Shown here one piece after another: positions 21,223 to 33,885 of a DNA stretch of 64,000 nt. A model generated the notes under the pieces. That model worked only from the letters and a program-made list of their open reading frames with translations, had not been told where the DNA came from and searched no databases. Position numbers and translations under genes: made by a program. How positions within the stretch are numbered: the first letter of the stretch is position 1; each line of letters opens with the position of its first letter. Origin of the DNA: Gentiana macrophylla (Eukaryota; Streptophyta; Magnoliopsida; Gentianales; Gentianaceae); contig CM047806.1 of assembly GCA_026214975.1 (NCBI GenBank), forward strand, positions 1,938,127-2,002,126, written 5' to 3'.

Positions 21223-23022
21223 AAACTGAAGCAAGGAAAAGTCTAGCTATAGACTATAAATATAGTGAAATCACGGGTACTATCCTTCCTATTTACTCAT
21301 TAAGCATTTATTTCTAGTTGATTCGTGTGCTTAATTGTTACATGCTTTGGTGAGTAATTGTTAGAAGTATCCCATTTAGTTTAGTATATTATATTAGTTG
21401 CTTAAGTTTGTCGAGCAAACGACGTTAACTAAAAGCGCTACCGGAGGCGACCCGTAAAAATGTTAAATATAATAATTACTCATACTTTGGATGATACTTT
21501 GCGAATACTTCGGATTGATTTTCATTTTGTTTCACCAAGTCTTAGGATGAATGTTTGAATGCCATTAAAAAAGGGAATGATTAGGTGGTTATCCGAAAAT
21601 CCCGATGGAGAAAAAGAGAAAAATTCAAATCGTCATTTCTTGGACTTAGGTTGTTCGAACGATTTGAAATAACCTTGAGGATCTGGGTATAAAAGACTCG
21701 AGTTAATACTTTGTCACACATTTCATATCATGATCTAGTACATTTAAATTTCAAAAATAATGTGTGACATGTATTAGTTCAACTATGTGGAATATTGTGT
21801 GTTTTAAATCAATAAAAGTTTATGTGGTGTGTTTATCTACCCTTTTGCATTACAATTGTCACACTCACACACTTTTATTTTATTTGCACACACAACGGTC
21901 ATAACTTTAACCCACCCACCCACCCTTTAATATCATCCGAGTATTTGTTTCGACTTGTTTTCGTGCACCATTGCTTTCCCAACAACTTATTTACACTCAC
22001 TTTATATTGAGGACAATGTAAGTTCGTAAGTGGGGAGTGGAGTCGTTGGTCTAGCAATGGAATTAATGTTTATTTTGTATCAATAAATCCCTTAGTTTTC
22101 GATTTTTTTTCGAGCATTATTTAGTTGATTAAAATAAATTGTATAAGGTATATATTTCATGGATTTGAAGATATAATGATCAATTTGGATGTGTATAACC
22201 AACGTGAACCGTAAGTGCATTTTAACCCCAAATTTATTTGTGTAACATGAATTCCTTCACGTAAAGCCTTTGATATTGAAGCGGAAAATTTAAAAAGCTC
22301 AGATCCATTCAAGATCCTAGTGGTTATTCTATAGATAATTACAAGAACTTAGTACCTAACTTTTGAATGTGTACTTGTGAATATCTCAAGGTTTGAATGT
22401 GATAGGAAGGATATAAGTTAAAGAAGAATACCAAATTAAGATGAACTATCTATATGTCGGTTGTAGCTACCAATGATTTGAGTGCGATGAGGCGTTATCA
22501 CTAAACGCCCTATATCACTACGAGGTTTAAAAGCTCTCGATTGCTGATGATAGTAGTCCAGCTAGGGTGTTATCACGAAACGTCCTATTGCTGGGAATGA
22601 AGGCATATGCTACAAATGTGAAAATAAAAAAAATAAAAATGGAAATATGGTTGAAAACTTAGTTATCTTCTGACTATCCCCAGTATAAACTGAATGATAT
22701 GCTTTAGGGATTATCCTAATAAGTACACGGAAGGACTTTGTGTGGAAATGTTACTGCCTATACCTAGGAAAGTCATTAGGATTGTCTGAATGGATATTTG
22801 TGCGTTTGCTTGAATTATTCAAGAGAGGATAGTGGAAATTGAAAAGGCTTGTCACACACACTCTGTTATACATTTATATTAAGGTTAAAGCCTTGTTGTA
22901 ATTCTAATGGTTGTATTATCTGGTTGTCCCTTATATCTTATATCTTCATGAATTTATCTCTCATTCATTTTATTTTATCGCTTGTTTTGCTCGAGGACGA
23001 CCAAAAGCTAAGTGGGGAGTTG
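21223..23022 (+). other. Non-coding 3' inner region and polypurine tract of the gypsy element
   Basis: No long frame. The polypurine tract is at about 23011-23022, right before the 3' LTR. 'gagcgttatca.taaacg.ccta'-like repeats occur near 22490-22590. Athila-like elements normally carry a long 3' non-coding or env-like zone here. Confidence 0.6.
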
Positions 23023-24064
23023 TGATGAGAGACAAATTAATGATCATTATTACGACATTTTACCCCAATATTGATACCACTTTGAGTATTATTGTACCAA
23101 TTTAAGTCAATAATTACTTAATTTTATCCAAATGTATAAGTAGTAATTATTATATAAATTATTGTATTTTACTAGGTTTTATACTGGTTTAGTGATATGT
23201 GATAAAAATATGATAAAAATTACTATATTTTATAAACGTTTTATTTTTCACTATTATGTTAAAACTAAAAATATCATAACTAAAGACTGTAATATTAACC
23301 TAAAAAGAGGTAAAATTCAACGCAGTTTACTGAACTTTTATTGTCGATTTACTCATGTTCGTTTCTTTGTATTCAGGTGTAAGAAAGATAAGATTTACTA
23401 CGGAGACAGAACTAAAGACTGGATAACGAGACGAGAGTTTTGCCTGACTGAAGAAGGACTACTTGGAGCCCAAGGCCATCAAAATATTCCATGTAACGAC
23501 ATGTTTTGAGCCTAAAAAGATGTATTTTGATGGATGGGAGAATGTGCCATAAGCTAACGAGTTCAAACGGATCAATTGTCCTGAATGCTTCTACCGTAAA
23601 ATATCTACGACAGACATTTGACCCAACTTAGAGGCATTTTCTGGGAAAGAGTTATTCATAAAAGTTGTAGATATTCAAATGAAATTTCTAACGCATTTTG
23701 AATCACGTCAATTGGAGGTCTACAACTCAAGTTATGGTCGTTTTACCAAACAGCTGTGAAGAATCTTTATAAATCGTCAAACGTCGCAAAAGAGCTTTTA
23801 CCGGCGCAAACCGGCCCTTTAGCGGCGCACGCCGGAAAAATGCAGATTTTTGCCCAATTTGATGCATGTTACTTGCAATGATGATCAATATTCCCTAAAA
23901 ATCCTCCCACATGCTATATCTACCTATATATACTCCCCCATTTCCATCTCTTCTTCTGGCCCCCTTCTTTCCCATTTTTTTTTCTTCTTTCTCGTCCCTC
24001 CTCTTCTTCTTCTTTTTATTTTTTTTTGCAAACACTTTGTATATATATATATATATATATACAG

Positions 24065-24100
<36 letters not shown>

Positions 24101-25130
24101 GCCCCATATATATGTATCTATACATATATATCTTCTCCTCCTCTTTCTCTTCTTCTTCCATTTCCCCTCTTCTTCCATCTCCTTTCTTCTCTTTTCTTGT
24201 TTTGGGCCCTATATATATATACATATGTCTATGTATGTATATATATATTTATGTGTATAAATAAATAGAGTAGTATCGTTGTAATGCTTGGATTTATTAT
24301 CGAGGATTGTTGTCTCGGAAGCCGTTGTTACTTTCACGAGGATTAGGCTCCGATTCAAATAGATTGTAATCGGTAATTTTCTAATGTTATTATGTTTATT
24401 ATTTCTATCTATTTAAATACATATATATATTAGTAGTAGTAATATTAGCCAAGATATGTAATTGAACTATTTTAATCTTTTGGTAAAATGGATGATCGAC
24501 TCGATAATAATGATTAAAACCAATTATAATGAATCTCTTTCTATTTACACTTAAATGTACGGATAGAAAAACCGGAGGGGTAAAATGGCGAGTGAAAACG
24601 TGACAACGGAATCCTATTTCCTACCCGGGGCGATTTGTCTTGGGAAAGATGAATCTTATTAAATTTGTGCTCAAGATCGTAATAATGTTAAAATCAACGG
24701 TTTAATTGAAACTAACACCGGAAAGTTAAATCGATCCGCGACAACTGGAGCCTTTTGAATAACATCGGCCGTCGACAAACGGAATAACCTCTTTTATCCG
24801 GGGTAGATTTGTACTGCACTGCTCGAGACTAACCGAGATTAGCATGGGGCGGTTGTGGAGATTAAACTAATGACAATTTGACATATGACAATTTCATACG
24901 CTCGTGTGAGGAGGAGTTGTCTAGCTTAGGAGTACACCGGTTCATATATAATTGACCTCCTTGCATCAAGGAAAAGATCTGTCTCATTTATTAACTAAAA
25001 AGATATCATGGTTTAATAACATTATCTTGGTTAGTTTCTATATATTATATTAGTTTCTATACATTATATTAGTATTTATATATATATATATCTATATATC
25101 TATATATATATATTTATGTCTATGTATCTA

Positions 25131-25192
<62 letters not shown>

Positions 25193-25353
25193 TATATCTA
25201 TATAAGTATTTATTTCTTTGCTTTACTAACAATCTAACTACTAGCATAATCTAACCCGATAAAATGGTAAAAACTGCGACTTAGATCGAGTTAATAATAG
25301 CTTCTTGGTGTTTAACCACACTTTGAATTATGCCTTCATTTCCCTGAGGATAC
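23023..25353 (+). repeat. 3' LTR of the gypsy element, left part
   Basis: Collinear with 17708-20030. It ends at '..ccctgaggatac', where the copia inserted. A long (TA)n tract at 25132-25190 replaces a shorter mixed AT tract of the 5' LTR. Confidence 0.9.
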
Positions 25354-25548
25354 TATTGCAAATTATATGTTTATAAAACATTACATTTTACATTTTATTA
25401 CTTCCTTATTATTTTCTATTTCTTTTCCTGTATTTTATTTCCTACTAGTATATAAAGGAAAATACATTCTGTAATTCATTAAGAAAGAATAATAAAAATA
25501 AGGTCAACTTCTTGCCCTTTTTTTCTTCGATCCCCTTTGGTTTCAATA
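25354..25548 (+). repeat. 5' LTR of the nested copia
   Basis: 195 bp, TATTG..CAATA rather than the usual TG..CA. A TATA box TATATAAA at 25449-25456 is probably the element's promoter. Confidence 0.92.
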
Positions 25549-25639
25549 TGGTATCAGAGAACAAAATCTGAGTTTTTTCCGCTGTTCTTCGTCCAATTTC
25601 TGGTTTATCTTCTTCGTTTGATCTTCTGTTATCTTCGTC

Positions 25640-28600
25640 ATGGCTAATCAAGCACCAGATCAGGAAATTATACCTGTATCCAGCCCCTTTTACATTCATC
25701 CAAATGAAAACCCTACGCTAACCCTAGTTCAGCCGATACTCAATGAAAATGGTGCAAAATATCATTCATGGAGTAGATCAGCACGCATGTCACTAATAAT
25801 GAAGAATAAGGCTGGATTTATTGACGGATCGCTACCACGACCGGCTAGAGGTGATGCGCGATTTCATGTCTGGGAACAGTGCGATATAATGGTAACCAAC
25901 TGGTTGAGGAATTCAGTGGCACCGCGGATAGCTCAAAGTTTACTCTGGATGGATTCTGCACAGGCGGTTTGGGAGGAGCTAAAGGACAGGTTTGCTAATC
26001 TCGATTCGTTTCGGCTATCTGACTTAATAGAGGAATTGAATAATGCTAAGCAGAGAGGTTCGAGTGTTACTGAGTATTTTACAAGAATGAAGCTGTTAAT
26101 TGATGAAATTGCTGTCTTACGCCCTACGCCTAGTTGTACTTGCGTTCCAGCCTGTAACTGTCAGGTGATACCAACCTTCATAGGATACAATGAGACGGAA
26201 TACGTTATCAGGTTTCTAAGAGGACTTGACGAGGTATTTGAGCCAGTGACATCTCATGTCTTGTTGATGTCACCAATTCCTAATATCAAGGTTGTTTTTG
26301 GTTTAGCTTTGAAATTTGAAAGGCAGAGAGCACATAACAACCAGAACATTAGCTTTGGGGATCCTACTGTTATGTTCAGTAGGTCAAGTGTGGCTCAGAA
26401 TGATTAGAGAATGAGATCTGTGGACAGTGATTCAAAAGGGAGATTTGTTGATAGTGGTTCAGGAACATGACAGAGGAGAGGAAGTGCCTTTAACAGTGGT
26501 AACTCAGGGAAGAAGCCACAATGTACTTTCTGTGGAATGATAGGCCATGTAGAAGATAAGTGTTACAAGAAACACGGTTTTCCACCAGGATTTAAGCCTA
26601 GGAACAGGGTAAATATGGTGGAACAGGGTGTTGAGCAACGCAGTAGGTCAAGTGTGGCTCAGAATGATCAGAGAATGAGATCTGTGGACAGTGATTCAAA
26701 AGGGATATTTGTTGATAGTGGTTCAGGAACAGGACAGAGGAGATGAAGTGCCTTTAACAGTGGTAACTCAGGGAAGAAGCCACAATGTACTTTCTGTGGA
26801 ATGATAGGCCATGTAGAAGATAAGTGTTACAAGAAACACGGTTTTCCACCAGGATTTAAGCCTAGGAACAGGGTAAATATGGTGGAATAGGGTGTTGAGC
26901 AGCGCAGTACACAAGGAGAAGCAAATAATAATGTGCAAGTTTCCCTCACTCAACATGAATATGAAAAGTTGAAGGAACTTCTATCTGGGAAGCAAAACAG
27001 TAAGGAGACAGAGCCACAATCACAGCATCTTATCAATCAGGCATCTGTGCTCTCAGCATCATATTTGCCAGAAAAGGAGATGACCACAGGTAAATCATCT
27101 ACCAGATGGATATTAGATTCAGGAGCAACAGACCATATAGTATGTGATATACATTTATTTTCACACAGTCAAGAAGTTCAAGATGTGAATGTAAGTCTTC
27201 CAGATGGTACTAATGTTTGTGTCACACATGTAGGGGAGGTGCAGTTAAATCATAACCTAAAGTTGACAGGGGTGTTGTGTGTTCCTGGTTTCTATATAAA
27301 CTTGATATCACTCAGTAGGCTCACTAAAAACCCTAATATTAAGGTTTTCTTTGAGTCTAACAAATGTGTCATCCAGGATCAACAGGATGGGATGATTGGA
27401 TCAGTTGAAGAACAGAATGGTTTGTACATCATGGATACTACATCTTCAAAGGTCTGCAGTATAGCAACTTTTCAAAATTCCAAAGATATTCCAGAAGATA
27501 TGGTATGGCATTACAGACTGGGGCATCCTTCAAGTCACAGGCTGAAGACCATCAATAAAAGCTTTCAAAGTGCCTCATGTGTGCCCTCTAGCCAAACAGA
27601 GGCAATTAAGTTTTCCGACTTAGTCACAGGCTGAAGACCATCAATAAAAGCTTGTCAGAGGTTAAAGTGCCTCAGGACACCATCTGTCATGTGTGCCCTC
27701 TAGCCAAACAGAGGCAATTAAGTTTTCCTTTAAGTCGGTCATCTACTGCTGCTTGTTTTGAGTTAGTTCATTTTGATATTTGGGGGCCCTATGGGCATGA
27801 AACTTTCCAAGGACACAGGTATTTTCTTACAATTGTGGATGACCACAGTAGATTTACTTGGGTACATTTACTGCATAATAAATCAGAGGTTAGAATGATT
27901 GTTCAGAGTTTTTGTCAGTTTGTTATTACACAATTTAATTCTGCTGTTAAGACTGTTAGGACTGATAATGGTATGGAGTTTGATATGCCTGTTTTTTTAT
28001 GATGAGAAAGGGATTGTCCATCAGACTTCCTGTACACATACACCTGAACAGAATGGGTTAGTAGAAAGAAAACACCAACACTTGTTAAATGTAGCTAGGG
28101 CTTTGAAGTTTCAGGCTTCCTTACCTATCCAGTTTTGGGGATATTGTGTTGTTCATGCAGCTACACTGATAAATAGTACACCTACCCCTGTTCTTGGTAA
28201 CCTTACTCCCTATGAAAAACTATACCACAAAGAACCTGATTATCTGAGATTTAGAGTATTTGGATGTCTTGTTTATGCCTCAACTGTCAAGCAATACAGG
28301 ACCAAATTTGACCCTAGGAGTGTGGCATGTGTCCATCTTGGTCATTCATCTACTACTAAAGGATACATACTGTATAACCTAGACAGTCATGATGTCATTA
28401 TTTCCAGGAATGTGGTATTCCATGAGAGATGCTTTCCCTTTGCATCCTCTGATGTGCCTTCTCCTACCTCAAACATTACTGCCATTTCAGAACCTTCTTT
28501 GCCATTCAATTATCTAGGAGATGATATTCATACCCCATTCCAACAAGTTAATGTTGACCAACAACCTGTTCTTGAGGATCCACCAGTCCCCAGCAATACT

Positions 28601-30304
28601 AACAGCACTCCTTCTCCCCCACCTAGAAGGTCAGGAAGAACTAGACAAATTCCAGTTCATTTGCAAGATTATGTTTGTTCTCAAGTCAGCTTCAACTCAC
28701 CCCATATTTTTCAACACTCCTTATCTCTCACCAATCTCTCTACTGCATATCAAGGGTTTGTTTGTAACATAGACAGGGAACAGGAACCACACACTTACAA
28801 CCAGGCCATTAAGAACCCTAAATGGCAAGAAGCCATGAAGAAGGAAATAGATGCCTTGGAGGCAAACCACACATGGGATATAGTGTCTCTGCCACCTCAT
28901 AAGAATCCTATAGGGTGTAAGTGGGTATATAAAATCAAATATAAACCAGATGGGAATGTTGAGAGGTATAAGGCTACAATCAACTCTATGGGATAGATTA
29001 TCAAGAGACTTTCTCTCCAGTAGCTAGAATGGACACAATCAGAACTGTTTTAGCCATAGCTGCAGCAAAAGGCTGGCATTTACATCAGTTAGATGTGAAT
29101 AATGCCTTTCTTCATGGAGATCTTCATGAGGAGGTATACATGAAGCTGCCTCAAGGGTTCCAAACTACTGTCCCAAATCCTGTCTGCAAATTAACAAAGT
29201 CACTCTATGGGCTTAAGCAAGCAAGTAGGCAGTGGAATGCCAAGCTCACATCAGCTCTACAGGAACAAGGTTTCAGACAGTCAAAAAGTGATTACAGTCT
29301 CTTCACTAAAGGCAGTGGTTCAGATTTTATTGCATTACTTGTGTATGTTGATGATGTAATATTGGCTAGTAGTAGTTTGTCAGAGATCACAAAAATTAAA
29401 GCTTCTCTACACAATCAGTTTCAGATTAAGGACATTGGTGAACTGCACTATTTCCTTGGACTGGAAATTGCTAGGAACCACACAGGCCTGGTCATTTCTC
29501 AAAGAAAGTATGTATTAAATTTGTTGGAAGATTTTGGATGTTTGGGGGCAAAACTAGTGGCATCTCCTATGGATACCAAGCATAGTTTACAACATGGAGA
29601 TTCTCCCCTGCTGCCTGATCATTCCTTCTACAGACAGCTTGTTGGGAAGCTCTTGTATCTTACATTCTCTAGACCTGATATAGCTTATGCTGTGCAACAG
29701 CTAAGCCAATTTGTGGATGCTCCTACTGTCAATCATCTACAGGCAGCTTATAGAGTCCTCAAATACATCAAAAGGCATCCTGGACAGGGACTCTTTTATA
29801 GCGCTAGAAGCAGTTTAGTTCCTTGTGCATTCACTGATTCAGATTGGGCAGGTTGTCCAGAGACTCGAAAATCAGTAACTGGTTATTGTTTGTTCTTGGG
29901 GAAGTCCTTGGTATCTTGGAAAGCAAAGAAGCAGAATACAGTGTCTCGTAGTTCTGCTGAAAGTGAATCTGAGCCATGGCGAAGAACAAAGTGCGTAAAA
30001 TCTGATGGTTTAAATTTCTCTTGGCGATTTGCAGTATACAGGTTCCCAGTCCATTGCTCAGTCTTTGTGACAATCAGTCTTTGTGCATATAGCATCCAAC
30101 CCAGTGTTTCATGAACGAACGAAGCATATAGAAGTTGATTGCCATGTGGTTCGTGAGAAGGTTCAATCTGGGCTGGTTAAGTTGTTCCCCATTTCCACCT
30201 TTCAACAGCTGGCTGATTGCTTTACAAAGGCCCTTGATGGTCCAGCTCTACACAAGGCTCTTGATGCTTTCCATGCCAAAGATATTCATACCATCCCAGC
30301 TTGA
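25640..30304 (+). pseudogene. Gag-pol of the nested copia, broken
   Basis: Gag (25640-26407) has the UBN2-type start YHSWSRSARMSLIMKNKAGF. Two CCHC zinc knuckles (CTFCGMIGHVEDKC) at about 26522 and 26786 come from a 264 bp in-frame tandem duplication. Protease WILDSGATDHI is at about 27109 and the pre-integrase HYRLGHPSSHRL at about 27510. Integrase runs from HFDIWGPYGHETF through DDHSRFTW and RTDNGMEF to QNGLVERKH. RT shows VYVDDVILAS near 29341 and RNase H shows TDSDWAGCPETRKSVTGY near 29833. Lesions: stops at about 26405, 26468, 26744 and 26888; a 89 bp partial duplication at about 27541-27630; a frameshift near 28000; a short deletion near 28975 that removes the RLVAKG segment; and a frameshift near 29965. 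It cannot encode a working polyprotein. Confidence 0.92.
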
Positions 30305-30311
30305 GGGGGGG

Positions 30312-30506
30312 TATTGCAAATTATATGTTTATAAAACATTACATTTTACATTTTATTACTTCCTTATTATTTTCTATTTCTTTTCCTGTATTTTATTTCC
30401 TACTAGTATATAAAGGAAAATACATTCTGTAATTCATTAAGAAAGAATAATAAAAATAAGGTCAACTTCTTGCCCTTTTTTTCTTCGATCCCCTTTGGTT
30501 TCAATA
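30312..30506 (+). repeat. 3' LTR of the nested copia
   Basis: 195 bp, identical by eye to 25354-25548 and directly preceded by a G-rich polypurine tract. Confidence 0.92.
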
Positions 30507-30511
30507 GATAC

Positions 30512-30592
30512 GACCTGACTCACCAGACTAGCACTACAATTTGACCCGGTACACTGCCGGTAATGATTGTATAGCCTAGAAAACGTCCGTCA
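30512..30592 (+). repeat. 3' LTR of the gypsy element, right end
   Basis: Continues the LTR after the copia (matches 20027-20107 with one change) and ends CGTCA before the GCTCT target duplication. Confidence 0.9.
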
Positions 30593-31426
30593 GCTCTAGA
30601 ACCGAGTTTCACAAATTCGATTTTGTGAAAACGGTACGGTGTACCGGTAGGTGAGGTGTGCTGGTAGAACGAGTGGGTGCAAATAATACCACCCTTACCA
30701 AAGATATGTTATCTACTACCTATCAACCCATCGTAATACGAGTATTTTTTCACACAACACACATTATTCTGATCCAACATGAGTCATAATGTGGTTGACT
30801 ATTCTAACTTAATTTGAGTCAGATATTGAGCATTTCAGAGACCCTACACCTGTCAGAGAGCACAGTTCATACCTTAAGACCCAAATTTAGGCATAAAAAT
30901 TTCCAACCCTTTGTCTAAATTTGGAGAGCGGTCAGAATAAGTGCGAAAAAATATATTTCAAGAGATAAAATTGGAAAATAAAAATATATATGCAAAAATA
31001 TTTGTCGTGCACATTCAATTTTTTTCCTAATAAAATAACGAGAGTGATTGAGACACACATCGTATCCATAAAAAAAGTCACATAAACTGAACCCAATGGT
31101 TTGTATTATTATTACTATTATGTTTCTATTTTATTTGTTCATTATAAACATGGCCTGGTTTCAATCATTTGTGTAGATAAACTCTGTGTACAAATACTTG
31201 AACATAAAATAAGCAGTTATAACAGAATCATAGGTCAATTGATTGATTGAGAAGAAATCATGGCAAGCACTAAATACTTACTGACAACATGCCATCCACT
31301 TTCCTACTCATTCTATTTTCCTGGAGCCCTCCTTAAAAGCCTCTAAAAGATTGCCTTAGTACTCCAAAATATCCACATCTCCTTTCGGTTTCCAGTCAAT
31401 CTTCATAGTATAGTCGTCTTGATTTC

Positions 31427-32500
31427 ATGGGAGATTTAAAAGAAGCATATGAGTCTTTGATTGAAGTTACAGATCTTCAAGACTTCCTTGAAATAACAGA
31501 GAAAGATTTCGTTGCAACCGATGAGAAGCAAATCTCTGTTGATCCCATCTCTCTGACAGATTCAACAACTAACAATATTGTTGTTACTAAGCCCAAACTC
31601 TACAGCTACAGCCTCCCGAATTCAGCATCTTCATCCCCGAAAAAAGGATTGAACTTGAATATATTGAGAAAGAATCCAAAAAATCTGACTCAAACGTCGT
31701 CTCTCCCAATCCATGCTTCTTATCGTCAGCATTCAATCGCACTTACTAATCTGGAACGATTACGAGAGATTCGTCTGAGTAGAAGTAAGTCATGTGGCGA
31801 AGGAAGAGCGTCTCGCCCATCCGAAGACTTGACCTTTTGGTCTCAAAAAAACATTAAATTATCTCAACACGGGAGCAACAAAGAAAGCATCATCAGTTCT
31901 TCGTCTGGTACCGAAATTGAGTTGGATTACAAAGACAATATTCGAGCAGAAACAAACGACGACGATTTTGAGGAGGACGATTCAAAAAAATGTGGTGCAT
32001 TGTGCTTGTTTCTACCAGGTTTTGGAAAGGCAAAGCAGATGAGAACCAAAATGCATCAACATCAACCAGCAGAAATTATGAATTTCAAGGAATCAGAAAC
32101 AACAGGACATGTAGTTTCAAAGAGGTTTTCAATGGAGAAGTTCGAGTGTGGGTCATGGAGATCATCAGCAATATTAGATGAAAAGGGAGAGGATGCATCT
32201 AATAACCTCTACTATGATTTACCTTTGGAGATGATCCGGTTTAGCGTAAGCGATACACATTCCACTGTTACTTCTGCTTTTGTTTTCGATAATAACGAAC
32301 CAAAAGGAAAAGGGGTTCTGAAGAAAAGTTCTTCAAGAGAAACATTATTGCACAAGACGTCGCCTGATGGATCGCGTCGTGTCCGTTTTTCCACATCTTC
32401 CACTGAATCATGCCCGGCTTCTCCAGCAAATAGTGTTACTCCTAAGATACTAAAGGCTAGGGAAGAGTTTAAGGCACTCTTAGAAGCACAAATTTCGTAA
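31427..32500 (+). CDS. Plant protein of unknown function, intact copy
   Basis: Single exon, 357 residues, starting ttcATGGGAG. I do not recognise a named domain. It is rich in Ser, Lys and Glu and probably largely disordered. Notable segments: a Ser-rich block SYSLPNSASSSPKK (about 60-75), RLREIRLSRSKSCG (about 112-125), an acidic run NDDDFEEDDSKK just before CGALCLFLPGFGKAK (about 195), RFSMEKFECGSWRSS (about 235), and at the end KGVLKKSSSR, RRVRFSTSS and ILKAREEFKALLEAQ. SP and RS motifs suggest phosphorylation, and the CGALCLFLPGFG patch is the only hydrophobic, possibly membrane- or partner-binding part. The conserved end shared with the duplicate at 49348-62028 supports a real gene. No function is assigned. 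Confidence 0.75.
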   Translation: MGDLKEAYESLIEVTDLQDFLEITEKDFVATDEKQISVDPISLTDSTTNNIVVTKPKLYSYSLPNSASSSPKKGLNLNILRKNPKNLTQTSSLPIHASYRQHSIALTNLERLREIRLSRSKSCGEGRASRPSEDLTFWSQKNIKLSQHGSNKESIISSSSGTEIELDYKDNIRAETNDDDFEEDDSKKCGALCLFLPGFGKAKQMRTKMHQHQPAEIMNFKESETTGHVVSKRFSMEKFECGSWRSSAILDEKGEDASNNLYYDLPLEMIRFSVSDTHSTVTSAFVFDNNEPKGKGVLKKSSSRETLLHKTSPDGSRRVRFSTSSTESCPASPANSVTPKILKAREEFKALLEAQIS

Positions 32501-33885
32501 TCACCACTTCACTCACTATATATTTATGATGACAAATACATGCATGTAGCACTATCCGTCCCACACCCTCTTTTTAACTAATCTTGATTAGTCTGAAGAT
32601 GTTACTTTGAACTTAGAGATATGTGGGAAAAAAAGGCAAAAAGGCACCCCCAAAAGAAAAAAGCAAATTTCTAGCCTCATTATGAGGGGCTGTCAGAGGC
32701 CAAATTGCTGCTTAAATTCTATAAGAATGAGCTTGAGATTTGATCATGTTAGGAACAAAAATTACAAGATTGTATCCACTTGTTTCGGTAGTCGGCAACT
32801 TGTTTATATAAATTCATACCATCCGGAAACGCGAATTCCGGACGGACGATATTATATAATCATACGCATCTTTCACTATAATATCGAATCACAACCGTAT
32901 TATCGGTAATGCATTGTTTTATTTTTTATATTAAGAAATGTGTGAAACATATCTGATTTTTATAAAAAGAATTATTTCATTAAACAAATAAAATGGGTTA
33001 TGGGGATAATTTTGTCCAAACATCCACCACTTATTCAAATTGTTGAGAACCTTTCAGAATTATTTCTTATTAGCAAATGTTCTAGTGAAAAAACCTACAC
33101 CTATTAAATCTAACGGATAAGCTGTTTTCTTCCAATGATATAAAAAACTACATTGTTTTAGTTGTTGTTAACATTTACTTATGACCATAAGCCTACTCAC
33201 CCTAAGCCTACTCAACCTATATTGAGGGTTGAAGTAAATTGACGTATACCTGCACAATAATATATGGTTCAAGAACACAACACAAGAGAATTCAAAATAT
33301 ACTATATCAAGAACAGAATTTAAAAGTGAAAGATAATATCCAAGTAAAGTGTAAATAATTATACCCAACATTTTTTGACAATACTACCCAATGAGAGCTC
33401 ACCCACTCCAATAGCAGGCTACGGTGCCCTTGAGGAGGACGTGTATACCGTTATCTGCATAGACTCTACTCATCCAAGTAATTTGGTCACAAAGAAGAAC
33501 CAATCATCACATCACGATAAAAAGGCGGTTTCAGACTTTAAGCAGATACAACAAGCACTTAACGTGCAATACTGGATTAGAGCCCCATTATTTTCTACAG
33601 AGCTTTATAAGGGAACATGCTGTATCACTAAATATTCCATATAGAAAAACCGAGACACGACTAAGAAATTACAAAAATAATCATCATGGGATCTTAAAGG
33701 AAATTATTAGGCCCAGTACATAAAATTTGACCCAAATTGCTTTACGAACAATCATAATATGCCAACTAACCTCCGTACATATTGGCATATATTTCTCACT
33801 ACTTTGTAACTAGTCTTGAAGCAAAAGGTAAACGGAACATAAAAGGATATGATGTGGGTCATAGCAGGCCAAATAGTACTGAATA
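32501..33885. other. Downstream region of the gene at 31427
   Basis: AT-rich 3' flank, duplicated at 62029-63340. 'taatcttgattagtctgaagatg' near 32580 is tandemly repeated in the other copy (62106-62195). No gene seen. Confidence 0.5.

Larger units (their letters stand above)
25354..30506 (+). mobile_element. Ty1-copia retrotransposon nested in the gypsy 3' LTR
   Basis: The target duplication GATAC (25349-25353 and 30507-30511) is perfect. The two 195 bp LTRs are identical by eye, begin TATTG and end CAATA. The primer-binding site TGGTATCAGAGAAC at 25549 fits initiator tRNA-Met, and the polypurine tract gagggggg lies at 30303-30311. Domain order gag, protease, integrase, RT, RNase H defines Ty1-copia. 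The coding region is broken in many places, although identical LTRs point to recent insertion. Confidence 0.95.
17708..30592 (+). mobile_element. Athila-like Ty3-gypsy element, internally deleted, with a nested copia
   Basis: The target duplication GCTCT is perfect (17703-17707 and 30593-30597). LTRs of about 2.4 kb begin TGATGAGAG and end CGTCA. A primer-binding site TGGCGCCGTTGCCGGGGA follows the 5' LTR, and a polypurine tract agtggggagttg precedes the 3' LTR. The inner part is only 2.9 kb and keeps small pieces of the Athila/Tat polyprotein. The block 'agcgctaccggaggcgacccg' near 21434 is usual in the 3' part of this clade. No RT or integrase remains, so the element moved with help from a full-length relative. 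Its 3' LTR is split by the copia at 25354-30506. Confidence 0.88.

Noticed and set aside
25445..25699. Minus-strand frame across the copia leader
   Set aside because: Crosses the LTR and primer-binding site in antisense; no motif.
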